A stretch of 64,000 bases of DNA from Eoetvoesia sp035555955 (GTDB taxonomy: Bacteria; Pseudomonadota; Gammaproteobacteria; Burkholderiales; Burkholderiaceae_B). The stretch spans positions 116,378 through 180,377 of the forward strand of contig NZ_DATMGA010000011.1 in NCBI RefSeq assembly GCF_035555955.1, read 5' to 3'. The notes under the pieces are model-generated. The model had not been told where the DNA came from. It saw nothing but the letters and a program-made list of their open reading frames with translations, and did no database searches. A program made the translations under genes and the position numbers. Within the stretch, counting starts at the first letter, position 1. Every line of letters begins with the position of its first letter. This document shows, piece by piece, positions 24,184 through 33,097 of this stretch.

Positions 24184-25395
24184 ATGCAGGCAACCGTCAA
24201 CGCCCCCGCCGACTCGTCCAACCAGGCCGCCTACCTCGTCGTATTGGCGGGAATATGCGCAGCCCTGCATATCTGGAAGCTGCCCCCCGCCTTGCCGGAA
24301 CTGCAAAAAGAACTGGGCCTGAGCCTGGTGGAGTCGGGCTTCCTGCTTTCCCTGGTGCAGATGGCAGGCATGACCCTGGGGCTGACGGTGGGGCTTTTCG
24401 CCGAGAAGATCGGCCTGCGGCGCTGCGTGCTGGTGGGCTTGCTGCTGTTGAGCGCGGCTTCGGCCGGCGGCACGGTTTTCGGCGACAAGACGGCGTTGCT
24501 GGTGTTCAGGGCCCTGGAAGGCTGCGGCTTTCTCATGGTGACCATGCCCGCGCCCGGCCTCATCCGCCGCCTGGTCCAGCCTGCGGTGCTGGCGCGGGTG
24601 CTGGGCGTGTGGGGCTGTTATATGCCCATCGGCACCGTCATCATCCTGCTGTTCGGTTCCTGGCTGCTGAGCCTGGCCGATTGGCGCCTGCTGTGGTGGC
24701 TGATGGCCGCAGTGACTTTCGTTATGCTGGCCGCCATTGCCCGGTGGGTGCCGGCGGATTCCGCCAGAGCCGCCGGGCCGCAGCCTGATAGGCCGGCGGC
24801 GGATTCGGGCTGGGGCATCGTCAAGGCCACCTTGACCTCGCGCGATATCTGGTTCGCGGCGTTGTGCTTCGGCGCCTATTCAGGGCAGTGGGTGGCCATC
24901 ATCGGCTTTCTGCCCTCCATTTACGTAGCCGCCGGCATTTCGGGAACGGCGGCGGGCGTCATGACGGCCATCGTGGCGGGTTCGAACGCCTTCGGCAACC
25001 TGGCGGCGGGACGTCTGCTGCAGCGCGGGGTCAAGCCGCCGGTCTTGCTGTGCACCGGGTTTGCCGTCATGGCTGCCGGTGCGTTTTGCGCCTTCGCGCT
25101 CGACATCCCCGCCACCGCCAAGTTTATTTCCGTGCTGCTGTTCTCCGCGGTGGGCGGGCTGATTCCCACCACGCTCTTCCTGCTGGGAATACGCCTGGCG
25201 CCGTCGGTGCGCGCGACGTCGACCTCCATTGGCTGGCTGCAGCAGTGTTCGTCATTCGGCCAGTTTGCCGGGCCTCCCCTGGTGGCCTGGGTGGCGACCC
25301 AGGCCGGCGGCTGGCAATGGACCTGGCTGGCGACGGGCTTGTGCGCACTGGGCGGAATCGCCATGGCGACGCGCCTGGGCAAGGGAAAGGTCTGA
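24184..25395 (+). CDS. MFS transporter, CynX/NimT-like
   Basis: The 403-residue membrane protein has twelve hydrophobic segments, with LQKELGLSLVESGFLLSLVQ after the first helix and a loop motif GLFAEKIGLRRC between helices 2 and 3. The ATG at 24184 is chosen because the protein then begins with a short polar leader and enters helix 1 at once. It is divergent from the MFS gene at 22766 with a 179-base gap. The two are distant relatives in the same group. Substrate unknown. Confidence 0.85.
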   Translation: MQATVNAPADSSNQAAYLVVLAGICAALHIWKLPPALPELQKELGLSLVESGFLLSLVQMAGMTLGLTVGLFAEKIGLRRCVLVGLLLLSAASAGGTVFGDKTALLVFRALEGCGFLMVTMPAPGLIRRLVQPAVLARVLGVWGCYMPIGTVIILLFGSWLLSLADWRLLWWLMAAVTFVMLAAIARWVPADSARAAGPQPDRPAADSGWGIVKATLTSRDIWFAALCFGAYSGQWVAIIGFLPSIYVAAGISGTAAGVMTAIVAGSNAFGNLAAGRLLQRGVKPPVLLCTGFAVMAAGAFCAFALDIPATAKFISVLLFSAVGGLIPTTLFLLGIRLAPSVRATSTSIGWLQQCSSFGQFAGPPLVAWVATQAGGWQWTWLATGLCALGGIAMATRLGKGKV

Positions 25396-25762
25396 TCCGG
25401 CCTGTGTGCCCATCGCGGCGCCGCGCGGACGGCGCGACCGGCGTTTTCCCAGGCCGAAGCTGGATATGTTCTGCGCGGCGGCGATGGCGTGAGGCGTTTC
25501 CCCGTACTCTTTAATTAATAATTTTAAGAATCATTATCATTATGATAATATCTGTGGCCTGGGAATCCGCTTGGTGAGTTGCGGGGCGGCTCGTCCAGAG
25601 GTTTCCCAAGTCAAAAACAATCAATCGGAACCGGCCGGGATCAGGCCGCGTCGTTGCGGGCCCTTGGGGTGGGCGCGCATCGAAGGGCGGAGCCTGGATC
25701 GGATCCGGATAGCATCGCGGCTGGACGGCCTGTGGGCTTCCAGCGCGGTGCGCATTCAAGGC
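25396..25762. other. intergenic region upstream of the CobN-like gene
   Basis: These 367 bases contain a short AT-rich island (25510-25552) with a Fur-like box, then about 210 bases of GC-rich leader before the start codon. The frame upstream of the chosen start stays open back to about 25571, but it does not look like protein-coding sequence of this family, and a signal peptide starts cleanly at 25763. No riboswitch is supported. Confidence 0.5.
25533..25549. promoter_or_regulatory. Fur-like box
   Basis: ATTATC-ATTAT-GATAAT is a 17-base inverted repeat with perfect six-base arms built from the GATAAT unit of Fur sites. It overlaps an AT-rich stretch suitable for a promoter, about 215 bases before the CobN-like gene. 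Zur sites in other bacteria can look similar, so iron is favoured but zinc is not excluded. Confidence 0.65.
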
Positions 25763-28700
25763 ATGGCAATGTTCAACAAGGTTCGGCGATGGGGCGCCTA
25801 TGCGCGGCGGGCAGTGGTTTTGGCCGCAGGTTTGTCATTGGGGGCGGCCAGCATGGCGGCGTCGGCCGCGACGGCTTTGTTCCTGACCACCAGCAACGTG
25901 CCGGCCGGCAAGTTCCAGGTGCTTGGCGCCATCGCCCAGCCTTATGGCATCGAGGTGGACTACCGCTATATCGGCGACCTGCCCGCCGACGTGGATGAAG
26001 GGCTGTTCAAGGGCTACGACATCGTCTTTGTGGACACCTACCAGCAAAGCGCGGTGCGGGCCAAGCTGGTCAAGGCATTGCCGGGCCTGAAGGTTCCCAT
26101 GGCCTGGCTGTACGACAAGTCGCCGTCGGCCAGCGGCCTGAGCAAGGAAATGGGCGTGCGGCTGGCCGATTATTACTCCAACGGCGGGCGCGCGAACTTC
26201 GAGAATTTCTTCGCCACCGTCGCCGCCTTGCTGGCGGGGCGTGAGCCGCAGGGCATCGCCGACCCGGTCGAGTTTCCCGAAACCGCCATCTATCACCCCA
26301 AGGCGCCGGGGCTGCTGTTTGCCGATACCATGGCGTACCTGAAATGGAAGGGTGTCGACCCGGACAAGCACGCGCCGATCGTGGGAATTTCCTTTCACCA
26401 GCAGTACGTGTCGGCCATGCAGACCCGGCTGATCGACGACATCATCGCCCGGGTGGAAGCCGCCGGCGCCGTGCCCATTGCCTATTACCATTCGGTATCC
26501 GACGACACCGCCAACCAGCGCATGCTGGCGCCGCAAGGCCGGACGCTGGCCAGTGTCCTCATCAGCACACGCATCATGCTCAGCACCGAAGGGCCGCGCG
26601 CCGAATTCGAAAAACTGGGCATACCCGTCATCCAGGCCACGCCCTACCGGCGCGGCGACGCCAGCCAATGGGAGGCCGACCCGCAGGGCGTGCAGATGAT
26701 GGACGTGCCTTTCTACATGTCGCAGTCCGAATACACGGGCATTACCGATATCCAGATCGCGTCGGCCTTCGACGCCAAGGACCAGCAGCTTACGCCCATT
26801 GCGCCGCAGATGGATGCCGTGGTGGGCAAGGCTTTGCGGCTGGCGGCGTTGCAGCGCAAGCCCAATGCCGAGAAAAAGGTCACCGTGTTTTTCTGGAACT
26901 ACCCCCCGGGCGAGAAGAATCTGTCGGCTTCTTTCATGAACCTGCCGCACAGCCTCATGGGCACGCTGGCCGCCATGAAGGAAGCCGGGTACGCGACGCA
27001 ACCCATCGACGAGCCGGCGCTGATCGAGAAGCTGCAGCGCCTGCTGGCGCCGCAGTACCGCCCGGACATGCTCAAGCCCTTGCTGGACGATGGCCTGGCG
27101 GCCTGCCTGCCGCTGGCTGATTACGTGCGCTGGTTCGAGGCGCAGCCCGAGAAAGTGCGCAGCGAAATGCTCGAGCGCTGGGGCGAGCCCGAAAAGTCGC
27201 GCATGGTGGTGCGCGAAGGCGGAAACGCGTATTTCGTGATTCCCCGCCTTTTGCTGGGCAATATCGCCATCATGCCGCAGCCGCCGCGCAGCGATCAGTC
27301 CGAGGACAAGGAAAAGGCGCTGTACCATTCGACCTCCGCGCTGCCCACGCATTTCTACCTGGCCGTTTACTTGTGGGCGCGCGAGCAGCAGCAGTCCGAT
27401 GCCTTCGTGCATTTCGGCACGCACGGCTCGCAAGAGTGGATGCCGGGCAAGGAGCGAGGCCTGTCGGTGTACGACTATCCCATGCTGGTGCTGGGCAATG
27501 TGCCGGTGGTGTATCCCTACATCGCCGACAACATCGGCGAAGCCCAGCAGGCGCGGCGCCGCGGCCGGGCGGTCATTGTCAGCCATCAGCCGCCGCCCTT
27601 CCAGCCGGCCGGGCTGCACGACGCCCTCACCGAAACCCACAATCTGCTGCACCAGTGGCTGAACCAGGGTGAGGGCGCGGTGCGCGACCAGATCAAGGCC
27701 GACCTGCTGGAGCGGGCAGCCAGCGAGCGCATACTGCCGGACCTGGGCTGGACGCGCGAGCGCGCGGCCGCCGAGTTCCCGGCCTTCATCGACCTGCTGC
27801 ACAGCCATCTGCATGAACTGGCCCAGACGGCGCAGCCGCTGGGGCTGCACACCCTGGGCCGCGCGCCCGAGACCAGGCACAGGCTTTCCACCGTGCTGCT
27901 GATGCTGGGCCATCCGTTCTGGGAGGCCGCCGCCGCCAACGCCGGCACCGCGCAAGCCGACCTGGACGAAGCCGTCGTCGGCGATTACGACAAGCTGGCC
28001 GAGACGGCGCCGTATGCGCTGCTCAAGCAGGTGGTGGTGGACGGCCAGGATCCCGGCCCCGTATCGCCGCAACTCAAGGCCATGCTCGAGCAGGCGCGCG
28101 GCTGGTATGCCGACATCGGCGCCGCCAACGAGATGCCGGCCGTCATCGCGGCACTGGCGGGCCGCTATATCCCGACTTCTTACGGCGGCGATCCCATCAA
28201 GAACCCCGAGGCTTATCCGACAGGCCGCAATCTGTACGGGTTCGATCCGTCGCGCGTGCCCACCAGGCAGGCCTGGGAAGCCGGCCGCCAGGCGGCCGAG
28301 CAATTGCTGGAAGCGCATCGCCAGTCCAGCGGCCGCTTGCCGCGCAAGCTCACGTTTTCGCTATGGTCGGTGGAAACCATGCGCCATCAGGGCCTGCTCG
28401 AAGCCCAGGCTTTGTGGCTGATGGGCGTGCAGCCGGTGTGGGACAAGGGCGGGCGCGTGGTCGGTGTGGAGCTGGTGGATCGCAAGACGCTGGGCCGTCC
28501 CCGCGTGGACGTGGTGCTGTCGGCCACGGGCCTGTATCGCGATCACTTCCCCAATGTGCTCAAGCAACTGGCGCACGCGGCGCAGCTGGCGTCCCTGGCC
28601 GAGGAGGCCGACAACCCGGTTGCCGAGAACGCCAGGCGCATCGAGGCCCGGCTCAGGCAGGAGGGCGTGGCGCCGGGCGATGCTAAGCTGGCCGGCCAGA

Positions 28701-29761
28701 CCCGCATCTTCTCGTCGGCGTCGGGGCAGTATGGCACGGGCCTGGACGATGCCACGCTGGCCACCGACACCTGGAACGGCAAGGAAGAGGGCGATAAAAA
28801 ACTGGCCGCGCTGTACTTGTCGAAGATGAAATTCGCCTACGGTCCCGACGAAAGCAAGTGGGGGGCGGAAGGCGTCGCCGGCAGCGCCGCCAATCTGTAT
28901 GCCGAGCAATTGCGCGGCACGGAAGGCGCCGTGCTGTCGCGCACCTCCAATACCTACGGCATGCTGACCACCGACGACCCCTTCCAGTACCTGGGCGGCA
29001 TCGGCCTGGCCGTGCGCAGCCTGGATGGCAAGGCGCCCGAGCTGTATATCTCCAACCTGCGCGGCGGCGGGGCCGGCAAGGTCGAGGGCGCGGCCGGCTT
29101 CCTGGCCAAGGAGCTGGCCACGCGCCAGTTCCATCCGGGCTATATCAAGGCCCTGATGGCCGAAGGCTATGCTGGAACGCTCAGCGTGCTGGACGCCACC
29201 AATAATTTCTGGGGCTGGACTTCGGTGGCGCGCGAAATCGTGCGCGATGACCAGTGGCAGGAAATGGTCGACGTATATGTCAACGACAAATACAAGCTGG
29301 GCCTGAAGGAGTGGTTCGAGAAGGAAAACCCGCATGCACTGGCCCAGACCATGGAACGCATGTTGGAGGCCGCGCGCCAGGGGTATTGGCAGGCCGACCC
29401 GCAAACCGTGCAGATGCTCAAGGAGCGCTACAACGACCTGGCGGCGCGCTACGACGTGCGCAGCGACAACGCCCGCTTCCTGGAGTATGTGGCGGCCGGC
29501 GAGCCGGTGAAGGCCGAGATGCTGGCGTCGCCAACGCCGGATACTGCCCAGGCGAACCGGGCGCCCGAGCAGCCTCAGGCACAGCAGCAGCCAGCGCCGG
29601 ACGATGCGGCACTGGAGCAGGTCACCGGCATGAAACTGGAGAAAGTCGGCGCCAACGCCGAGCCCGACCATACCCTGTATTTCGTGCTGGCCTTTTTGCT
29701 GCTGGTCGTCGCCGCGGGCGCCTTGCGCCAGGCGCGGCCGGTGCGCGTGCGGGCGGGCTAG
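25763..29761 (+). CDS. periplasmic, membrane-anchored CobN-like chelatase (HmuS-like)
   Basis: The 1,332-residue protein is of CobN/BchH size and family; the core motif HFGTHGSQEWMPGK (about 550) is the CobN counterpart of HGTLEWLPGK. Unlike cobaltochelatase CobN, it starts with an Arg-rich N-region, a hydrophobic helix and an ASA-A cleavage site (about 33-36), and ends with a proline and glutamine-rich linker and one membrane helix (about 1304-1321, YFVLAFLLLVVAAGAL), so the catalytic part should be in the periplasm. The C-terminal DATNNFWGW region marks the CobN-like subgroup found beside TonB receptors. Genes for an ExbB-like and an ExbD-like protein follow, and a Fur-like box precedes. 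By analogy to HmuS it may remove or handle metal from haem or another tetrapyrrole; B12 synthesis is unlikely as CobS, CobT and other cob genes are absent. Confidence 0.85.
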   Translation: MAMFNKVRRWGAYARRAVVLAAGLSLGAASMAASAATALFLTTSNVPAGKFQVLGAIAQPYGIEVDYRYIGDLPADVDEGLFKGYDIVFVDTYQQSAVRAKLVKALPGLKVPMAWLYDKSPSASGLSKEMGVRLADYYSNGGRANFENFFATVAALLAGREPQGIADPVEFPETAIYHPKAPGLLFADTMAYLKWKGVDPDKHAPIVGISFHQQYVSAMQTRLIDDIIARVEAAGAVPIAYYHSVSDDTANQRMLAPQGRTLASVLISTRIMLSTEGPRAEFEKLGIPVIQATPYRRGDASQWEADPQGVQMMDVPFYMSQSEYTGITDIQIASAFDAKDQQLTPIAPQMDAVVGKALRLAALQRKPNAEKKVTVFFWNYPPGEKNLSASFMNLPHSLMGTLAAMKEAGYATQPIDEPALIEKLQRLLAPQYRPDMLKPLLDDGLAACLPLADYVRWFEAQPEKVRSEMLERWGEPEKSRMVVREGGNAYFVIPRLLLGNIAIMPQPPRSDQSEDKEKALYHSTSALPTHFYLAVYLWAREQQQSDAFVHFGTHGSQEWMPGKERGLSVYDYPMLVLGNVPVVYPYIADNIGEAQQARRRGRAVIVSHQPPPFQPAGLHDALTETHNLLHQWLNQGEGAVRDQIKADLLERAASERILPDLGWTRERAAAEFPAFIDLLHSHLHELAQTAQPLGLHTLGRAPETRHRLSTVLLMLGHPFWEAAAANAGTAQADLDEAVVGDYDKLAETAPYALLKQVVVDGQDPGPVSPQLKAMLEQARGWYADIGAANEMPAVIAALAGRYIPTSYGGDPIKNPEAYPTGRNLYGFDPSRVPTRQAWEAGRQAAEQLLEAHRQSSGRLPRKLTFSLWSVETMRHQGLLEAQALWLMGVQPVWDKGGRVVGVELVDRKTLGRPRVDVVLSATGLYRDHFPNVLKQLAHAAQLASLAEEADNPVAENARRIEARLRQEGVAPGDAKLAGQTRIFSSASGQYGTGLDDATLATDTWNGKEEGDKKLAALYLSKMKFAYGPDESKWGAEGVAGSAANLYAEQLRGTEGAVLSRTSNTYGMLTTDDPFQYLGGIGLAVRSLDGKAPELYISNLRGGGAGKVEGAAGFLAKELATRQFHPGYIKALMAEGYAGTLSVLDATNNFWGWTSVAREIVRDDQWQEMVDVYVNDKYKLGLKEWFEKENPHALAQTMERMLEAARQGYWQADPQTVQMLKERYNDLAARYDVRSDNARFLEYVAAGEPVKAEMLASPTPDTAQANRAPEQPQAQQQPAPDDAALEQVTGMKLEKVGANAEPDHTLYFVLAFLLLVVAAGALRQARPVRVRAG

Positions 29762-29781
29762 GGCCTGTTAACAGGCCCTAG
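29758..29781. repeat. 24-bp perfect palindrome at the end of the CobN-like gene
   Basis: CTAGGGCCTGTT and AACAGGCCCTAG form a perfect palindrome that contains the TAG stop codon of the CobN-like gene. A degraded copy (20 of 24 bases) lies at 59676-59699, again over a TAG stop. There is no T-run. It may be a dispersed palindromic repeat or an mRNA 3' stem. Confidence 0.7.
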
Positions 29782-29908
29782 TGTCAGCGCCAGGCGGGGC
29801 GAAGACGAGGCCGGCGTGATGGCCACGGATCCAGCTGGCTGGACGCCGGCTGCGGGCAATCGGGCCCGCAACGAATTTATTCCATTGCTGTAATGAAAAG
29901 GAAGTTGC

Positions 29909-30442
29909 ATGAGTCATGTTCTTGAAAGCTTGATGTACCAGGTGGGACAGGTATTTCTGATTCCCACCCTGGTGGCCATTTCGGTGCTGTTCCTGTATGC
30001 CTTGTATGCGCTGGGCGCGTTTGCCATGGCTTATTCCCAGCGCCGCGGCCAGGCCATCGACGGCGCTTCGCATCGCCAGCGCAGCTTCGAGCTGCTGCGC
30101 TGGGCCCATGCCAATCCGGATGCCTCGCAGGACGACCTGGACGTGGCCGCGCACAAGCTGCTGGAAGTGCCGCGCATCGTCACTCGCGTAACGCCCATGC
30201 TGGGCCTGGTCGCCACCATGATTCCCATGGGGCCGGCGCTGAAGGGCCTTTCGGACGGCAATCTGGCTTCGGTGTCGGAAAACCTGGCCATTGCCTTCTC
30301 GGCGGTGATCCTGGCCCTCATTGCCGCCGCCATCACTTATTGGATCGTTTCCGTGAAGCGGCGCTGGCTGGCTGAGGAACTGGCCTGGCTGCAGGCGCCG
30401 GCCCGCTTCGACGCGCACGCGGCCGGGAGAAAGACGGCATGA
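29909..30442 (+). CDS. MotA/TolQ/ExbB-family proton channel protein (HmuU-like)
   Basis: The 177-residue protein has three predicted membrane helices (about 15-42, 92-110 and 125-148), with a cytoplasmic loop between the first two. The VTRVTPMLGLVATMIPMGPALKGL region and the following ENLAIAFSAVILALIAAAI helix are the conserved MotA/TolQ/ExbB core. AAAGGAAG lies upstream of the ATG. It follows the CobN-like gene by 147 bases and overlaps the DUF2149 gene by four. It is expected to form the pentameric ion-conducting stator that drives the partner, as ExbB does with ExbD. Confidence 0.85.
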   Translation: MSHVLESLMYQVGQVFLIPTLVAISVLFLYALYALGAFAMAYSQRRGQAIDGASHRQRSFELLRWAHANPDASQDDLDVAAHKLLEVPRIVTRVTPMLGLVATMIPMGPALKGLSDGNLASVSENLAIAFSAVILALIAAAITYWIVSVKRRWLAEELAWLQAPARFDAHAAGRKTA

Positions 30443-30762
30443 AGTTCCTGGAGGAAACGGAGTCCGACGACCCCATTTTGTCGGTCGTGAACCTGATCGA
30501 CATCTTCCTGGTGATCATCGCGGCGCTGTTGATCACCATCGCCCAGAACCCCTTGCTGGATCCCTTTACGAAGAAAGACGTGACCATCATCACGGATCCA
30601 GGCAAGGAAACGATGGAAATGATCGTCAAGAAGGGCGAGAAGATCGAACGCTACAAAGCCAACGGGCAGACCGGGCAGGGCGAGGGCTCCAAGGCCGGCG
30701 TGGCCTACCGCATGAAGGACGGCACCGTCGTCTACGTTCCCGAGCCCGGTTCGGCCCGGTGA
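30439..30762 (+). CDS. DUF2149 protein, ExbD-like (HmuV-like)
   Basis: The 107-residue protein has a short acidic N-terminus, one membrane helix (about 15-36) and an 70-residue periplasmic tail. The helix motif VVNLIDIFLVIIAALL carries Asp21 in the position of the essential proton-carrying aspartate of ExbD and TolR (PLIDVLLVLL in ExbD). This is the DUF2149 family, which occurs with CobN-like and ExbB-like genes. I infer that it forms a motor with the preceding protein and pulls on, or delivers energy to, the periplasmic CobN-like enzyme or an outer-membrane receptor encoded elsewhere. Confidence 0.8.
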   Translation: MKFLEETESDDPILSVVNLIDIFLVIIAALLITIAQNPLLDPFTKKDVTIITDPGKETMEMIVKKGEKIERYKANGQTGQGEGSKAGVAYRMKDGTVVYVPEPGSAR

Positions 30763-30903
30763 CCTGGGGCGCCGGCGCGGTTCCGCGCCAGAGGCTGTTG
30801 TCGTCCTGGCCCGGCCTCGTGATGGTTACGGTTGTTCCTGCGGTGTGCGTCTTGCCTGGCGAGTCCGGGCATCCGGCGTTGAACGCTCGAGCCAGCCAAG
30901 CGG

Positions 30904-31854
30904 CTAAGCCGACAACTGGCTGAGAAGCGCGTCGCGCGTGTTGCGGATTTGTTCCTTGACGATTTCGTGGGCCTTGGTTGTCTTGCGGTCGCCCATCCAG
31001 GTAAGCCCCACATGGATGCAGGTGTCGGGCAGGCCCAGCGGCAGCATCGCCAGCAGGCCCATGCGCTGGAAATGCTCGGCCAGTACGCGCGAAAGGAAGG
31101 CCACGGCATCGGTGAACTGCAGGACGCCCACATTCGTGAAGGTCGACAGCGACTCCAGGTGCCGGTGTGGAATATCGACGGCGTGCCGGGCGAGGAAGTC
31201 GTCGATGGACGCCCGGGTGGAGGCATCCTGGGTGGGCAGGATCATCGAGCAGCCCGACAGCGCATCCCATTGCAGGTTGTCGATTTTTGTCAGGGGGTGA
31301 TCCTTGCGCGCGACCACCACAATGGGATCCTCATACAGAAGCTCGGTCTTGAATTCGGCGCCCAGCGGCCGCTGGGGCAGGTTGCCAAGCACGAAGTCGA
31401 TGTCGCCGGCCCGCAGCATGGGCACCAGGGCGTCCATGGTGCCTTCGCGGATCGACAGGGTGATGTCGGCGTTGCTCTTGTTCAGGTCGGTGACGAAGCG
31501 CGGCACCAGCACCCCGGCCGCTGCGGGCAGCACGCCCATGGAGATGCGGGCGATGCGTCCTTCGGCAATGTCCAGCAGTTCTTCCTCGATGCTGACCATG
31601 CGCCGCAGGATGTCGCGCGCGTGCCGAACCAGGCATTCGCCGTACTCGGACGGCTCCATGCCGCGTGTGGTTCTGGTGAATAGGGAAAACCCCAGGTTTG
31701 CTTCCAGCGAGGCCAGGGCCTTGGAGATGGCCGGCTGGCTGACGTTGAGGTAGCCGGCGGCGCGTCCGATGCTGCGAAAGTTGTCCAGAGCCACCAATAG
31801 CTGGAGATGGCTGAACTTGAGGTTGGAACGGATGTACCAATTTAGTTTGGCCAT
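30904..31854 (-). CDS. LysR family transcriptional regulator
   Basis: The 316-residue protein has a LysR helix-turn-helix near the start (LKFSHLQLLVALDNFRSIGR, LNVSQPAISKALASLE) and a periplasmic-binding-like effector domain (ISMGVLPAAAGVLVPRF, MLRAGDIDFVLGNLPQ), much like the GbpR/CbbR group. The start at 31854 gives the usual length. It is divergent from the ribose-type ABC importer and phenol-hydroxylase genes, so it is the probable activator of that cluster. Confidence 0.9.
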   Translation of the reverse strand: MAKLNWYIRSNLKFSHLQLLVALDNFRSIGRAAGYLNVSQPAISKALASLEANLGFSLFTRTTRGMEPSEYGECLVRHARDILRRMVSIEEELLDIAEGRIARISMGVLPAAAGVLVPRFVTDLNKSNADITLSIREGTMDALVPMLRAGDIDFVLGNLPQRPLGAEFKTELLYEDPIVVVARKDHPLTKIDNLQWDALSGCSMILPTQDASTRASIDDFLARHAVDIPHRHLESLSTFTNVGVLQFTDAVAFLSRVLAEHFQRMGLLAMLPLGLPDTCIHVGLTWMGDRKTTKAHEIVKEQIRNTRDALLSQLSA

Positions 31855-32029
31855 GAGGGCTGCGCCGAATTTTATATAACCTAATGGTAATAAATCCCAC
31901 GTCAAAATTCAATAGACCTAACCTTTTCCTCGTCAGAAACTACGCCATCGCAATCATGATTGCATAACGGCTTGCCGCGGGACTGTGCGGTTTCCGCAAG
32001 CCGGCCGACCAACCAACGAGGAGACGGAA
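31855..32029. promoter_or_regulatory. divergent promoter region, LysR gene versus ABC importer genes
   Basis: The 175-base gap has an AT-rich part with the near-symmetric TAACC-TAAT-GGTAA (31879-31892) next to the LysR start. LysR proteins usually bind such imperfect dyads between their own gene and the target. The exact site is uncertain. Confidence 0.35.
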
Positions 32030-33097
32030 GTGAAAAAATGGACGATGGGCTTTCAGGCAGCGGGGGCGGCGGCGCTCCTGATGGGTTCGGTCGCGGCGCA
32101 TGCGGCCTGGTATCCGCTGGACGTCGAGATGATGAACCCCGACGGCAGCCGCACGCCAGCCAAGTACGAGGCCTTGCCCAAGGCCGAGAAGCCCTGGAAT
32201 GTCTGCGTGTCGTTCCCGCACATGAAGGATTCGTTCTGGCTGGCCGCCGACTACGGCGTGACCGAGGAGGCCAAGCGCCTGGGCGTGAACCTGCAGGTCA
32301 TGGATGCGGGCGGCTATACCGAGCTGAACAACCAGATCTCGCAGATCGAAAATTGCGTGGCCGGCGGAGCCAAGGCCGTGGTCATCGGCTCGATCTCGCA
32401 GGACGGGCTGAACAATCTCGTGGCCGACCTCAAGAAGAAAGGCGTGTACGTAGTGGACGCCTATAACGGCATTGCCTCGAAGGACGTCGATGCGCACGTG
32501 CTGACCATTCCCAGCGACGAAGGCTTTCGCGCCGGGCAGTACCTGGCCAGGAAGCATCCCGCGGGCAGTCCCAAGGTCAAGATCGCCTGGCTGCCAGGCC
32601 CCGCGGGCGCGGGCTGGGTAGAGCTGTTCAACCAGGGCTTCCTCAAGGGCATCCAGGGCAGTGCCGTGGAAATCGCGGAGACCAAGTACGGCGACACGGG
32701 CAAGGAGGTGCAGGCGCGCCTGGTGGAAGACTTGCTGCAGACTCACAAGGATCTCGACTACGTCGTGGGCACGGCGGTCACCGCCGAAGCCGCCGTGCCG
32801 GTATTGCGCGGACGGGGCCTGGCAGGCAAGGTCAAGGTGGTTTCTGTTTACACGACCCCCGGGGTGTACGAGGGCGTCAAGGCGGGCCGGATCGAAGCGG
32901 CGGGCATGGCGCCCGTGGTGCTGGTGGGGCGCATTGCCGTCGACCAGGCCGTCCGCCTGATCGAGAACAAAGACGTGCTGCGCAATGTCGGCCCGCTGGG
33001 GCACGTGTACCAGAAGGCTGAAGCCAAGGATCTGCCGATCGATACCGTGCTGGCGCCCAATGGCTTCAAGCCCGTCTTCAAGGTCACGGCAAAATGA
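32030..33097 (+). CDS. TorT/ribose-type periplasmic binding protein
   Basis: The 355-residue protein starts at GTG with GAGGAG upstream and has a signal peptide (TMGFQAAGAAALLMGSVAAHA). The mature part is a type I sugar-binding fold; NPDGSRTPAKYEALPKAEKP and FPHMKDSFWLAADYGV resemble TorT, the TMAO-sensor binding protein. Here it stands before an RbsA-type ATPase and an RbsC-type permease, so it is most likely the ligand-binding part of an importer. Given the catabolic genes downstream, the ligand may be a phenolic compound or glycoside rather than a sugar. Confidence 0.87.
   Translation: MKKWTMGFQAAGAAALLMGSVAAHAAWYPLDVEMMNPDGSRTPAKYEALPKAEKPWNVCVSFPHMKDSFWLAADYGVTEEAKRLGVNLQVMDAGGYTELNNQISQIENCVAGGAKAVVIGSISQDGLNNLVADLKKKGVYVVDAYNGIASKDVDAHVLTIPSDEGFRAGQYLARKHPAGSPKVKIAWLPGPAGAGWVELFNQGFLKGIQGSAVEIAETKYGDTGKEVQARLVEDLLQTHKDLDYVVGTAVTAEAAVPVLRGRGLAGKVKVVSVYTTPGVYEGVKAGRIEAAGMAPVVLVGRIAVDQAVRLIENKDVLRNVGPLGHVYQKAEAKDLPIDTVLAPNGFKPVFKVTAK

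Noticed and set aside
25554..25620. Possible cobalamin riboswitch before the CobN-like gene (GGGAATCC, GGTGAG and GCGG blocks).
   Set aside because: The CCCGCAACTGT core and a downstream B12 box are not present. A covariance search with the Rfam cobalamin model would settle it.
25835..28318. An 827-codon open frame on the minus strand opposite the CobN-like gene.
   Set aside because: It is a mirror frame of a GC-rich gene with low-complexity His, Arg and Gln content and no family resemblance.
25763..29761. CobN-like protein as the cobaltochelatase of B12 synthesis.
   Set aside because: It has a signal peptide and a C-terminal anchor, and no other cob genes are near; ExbB-like and DUF2149 genes follow instead.
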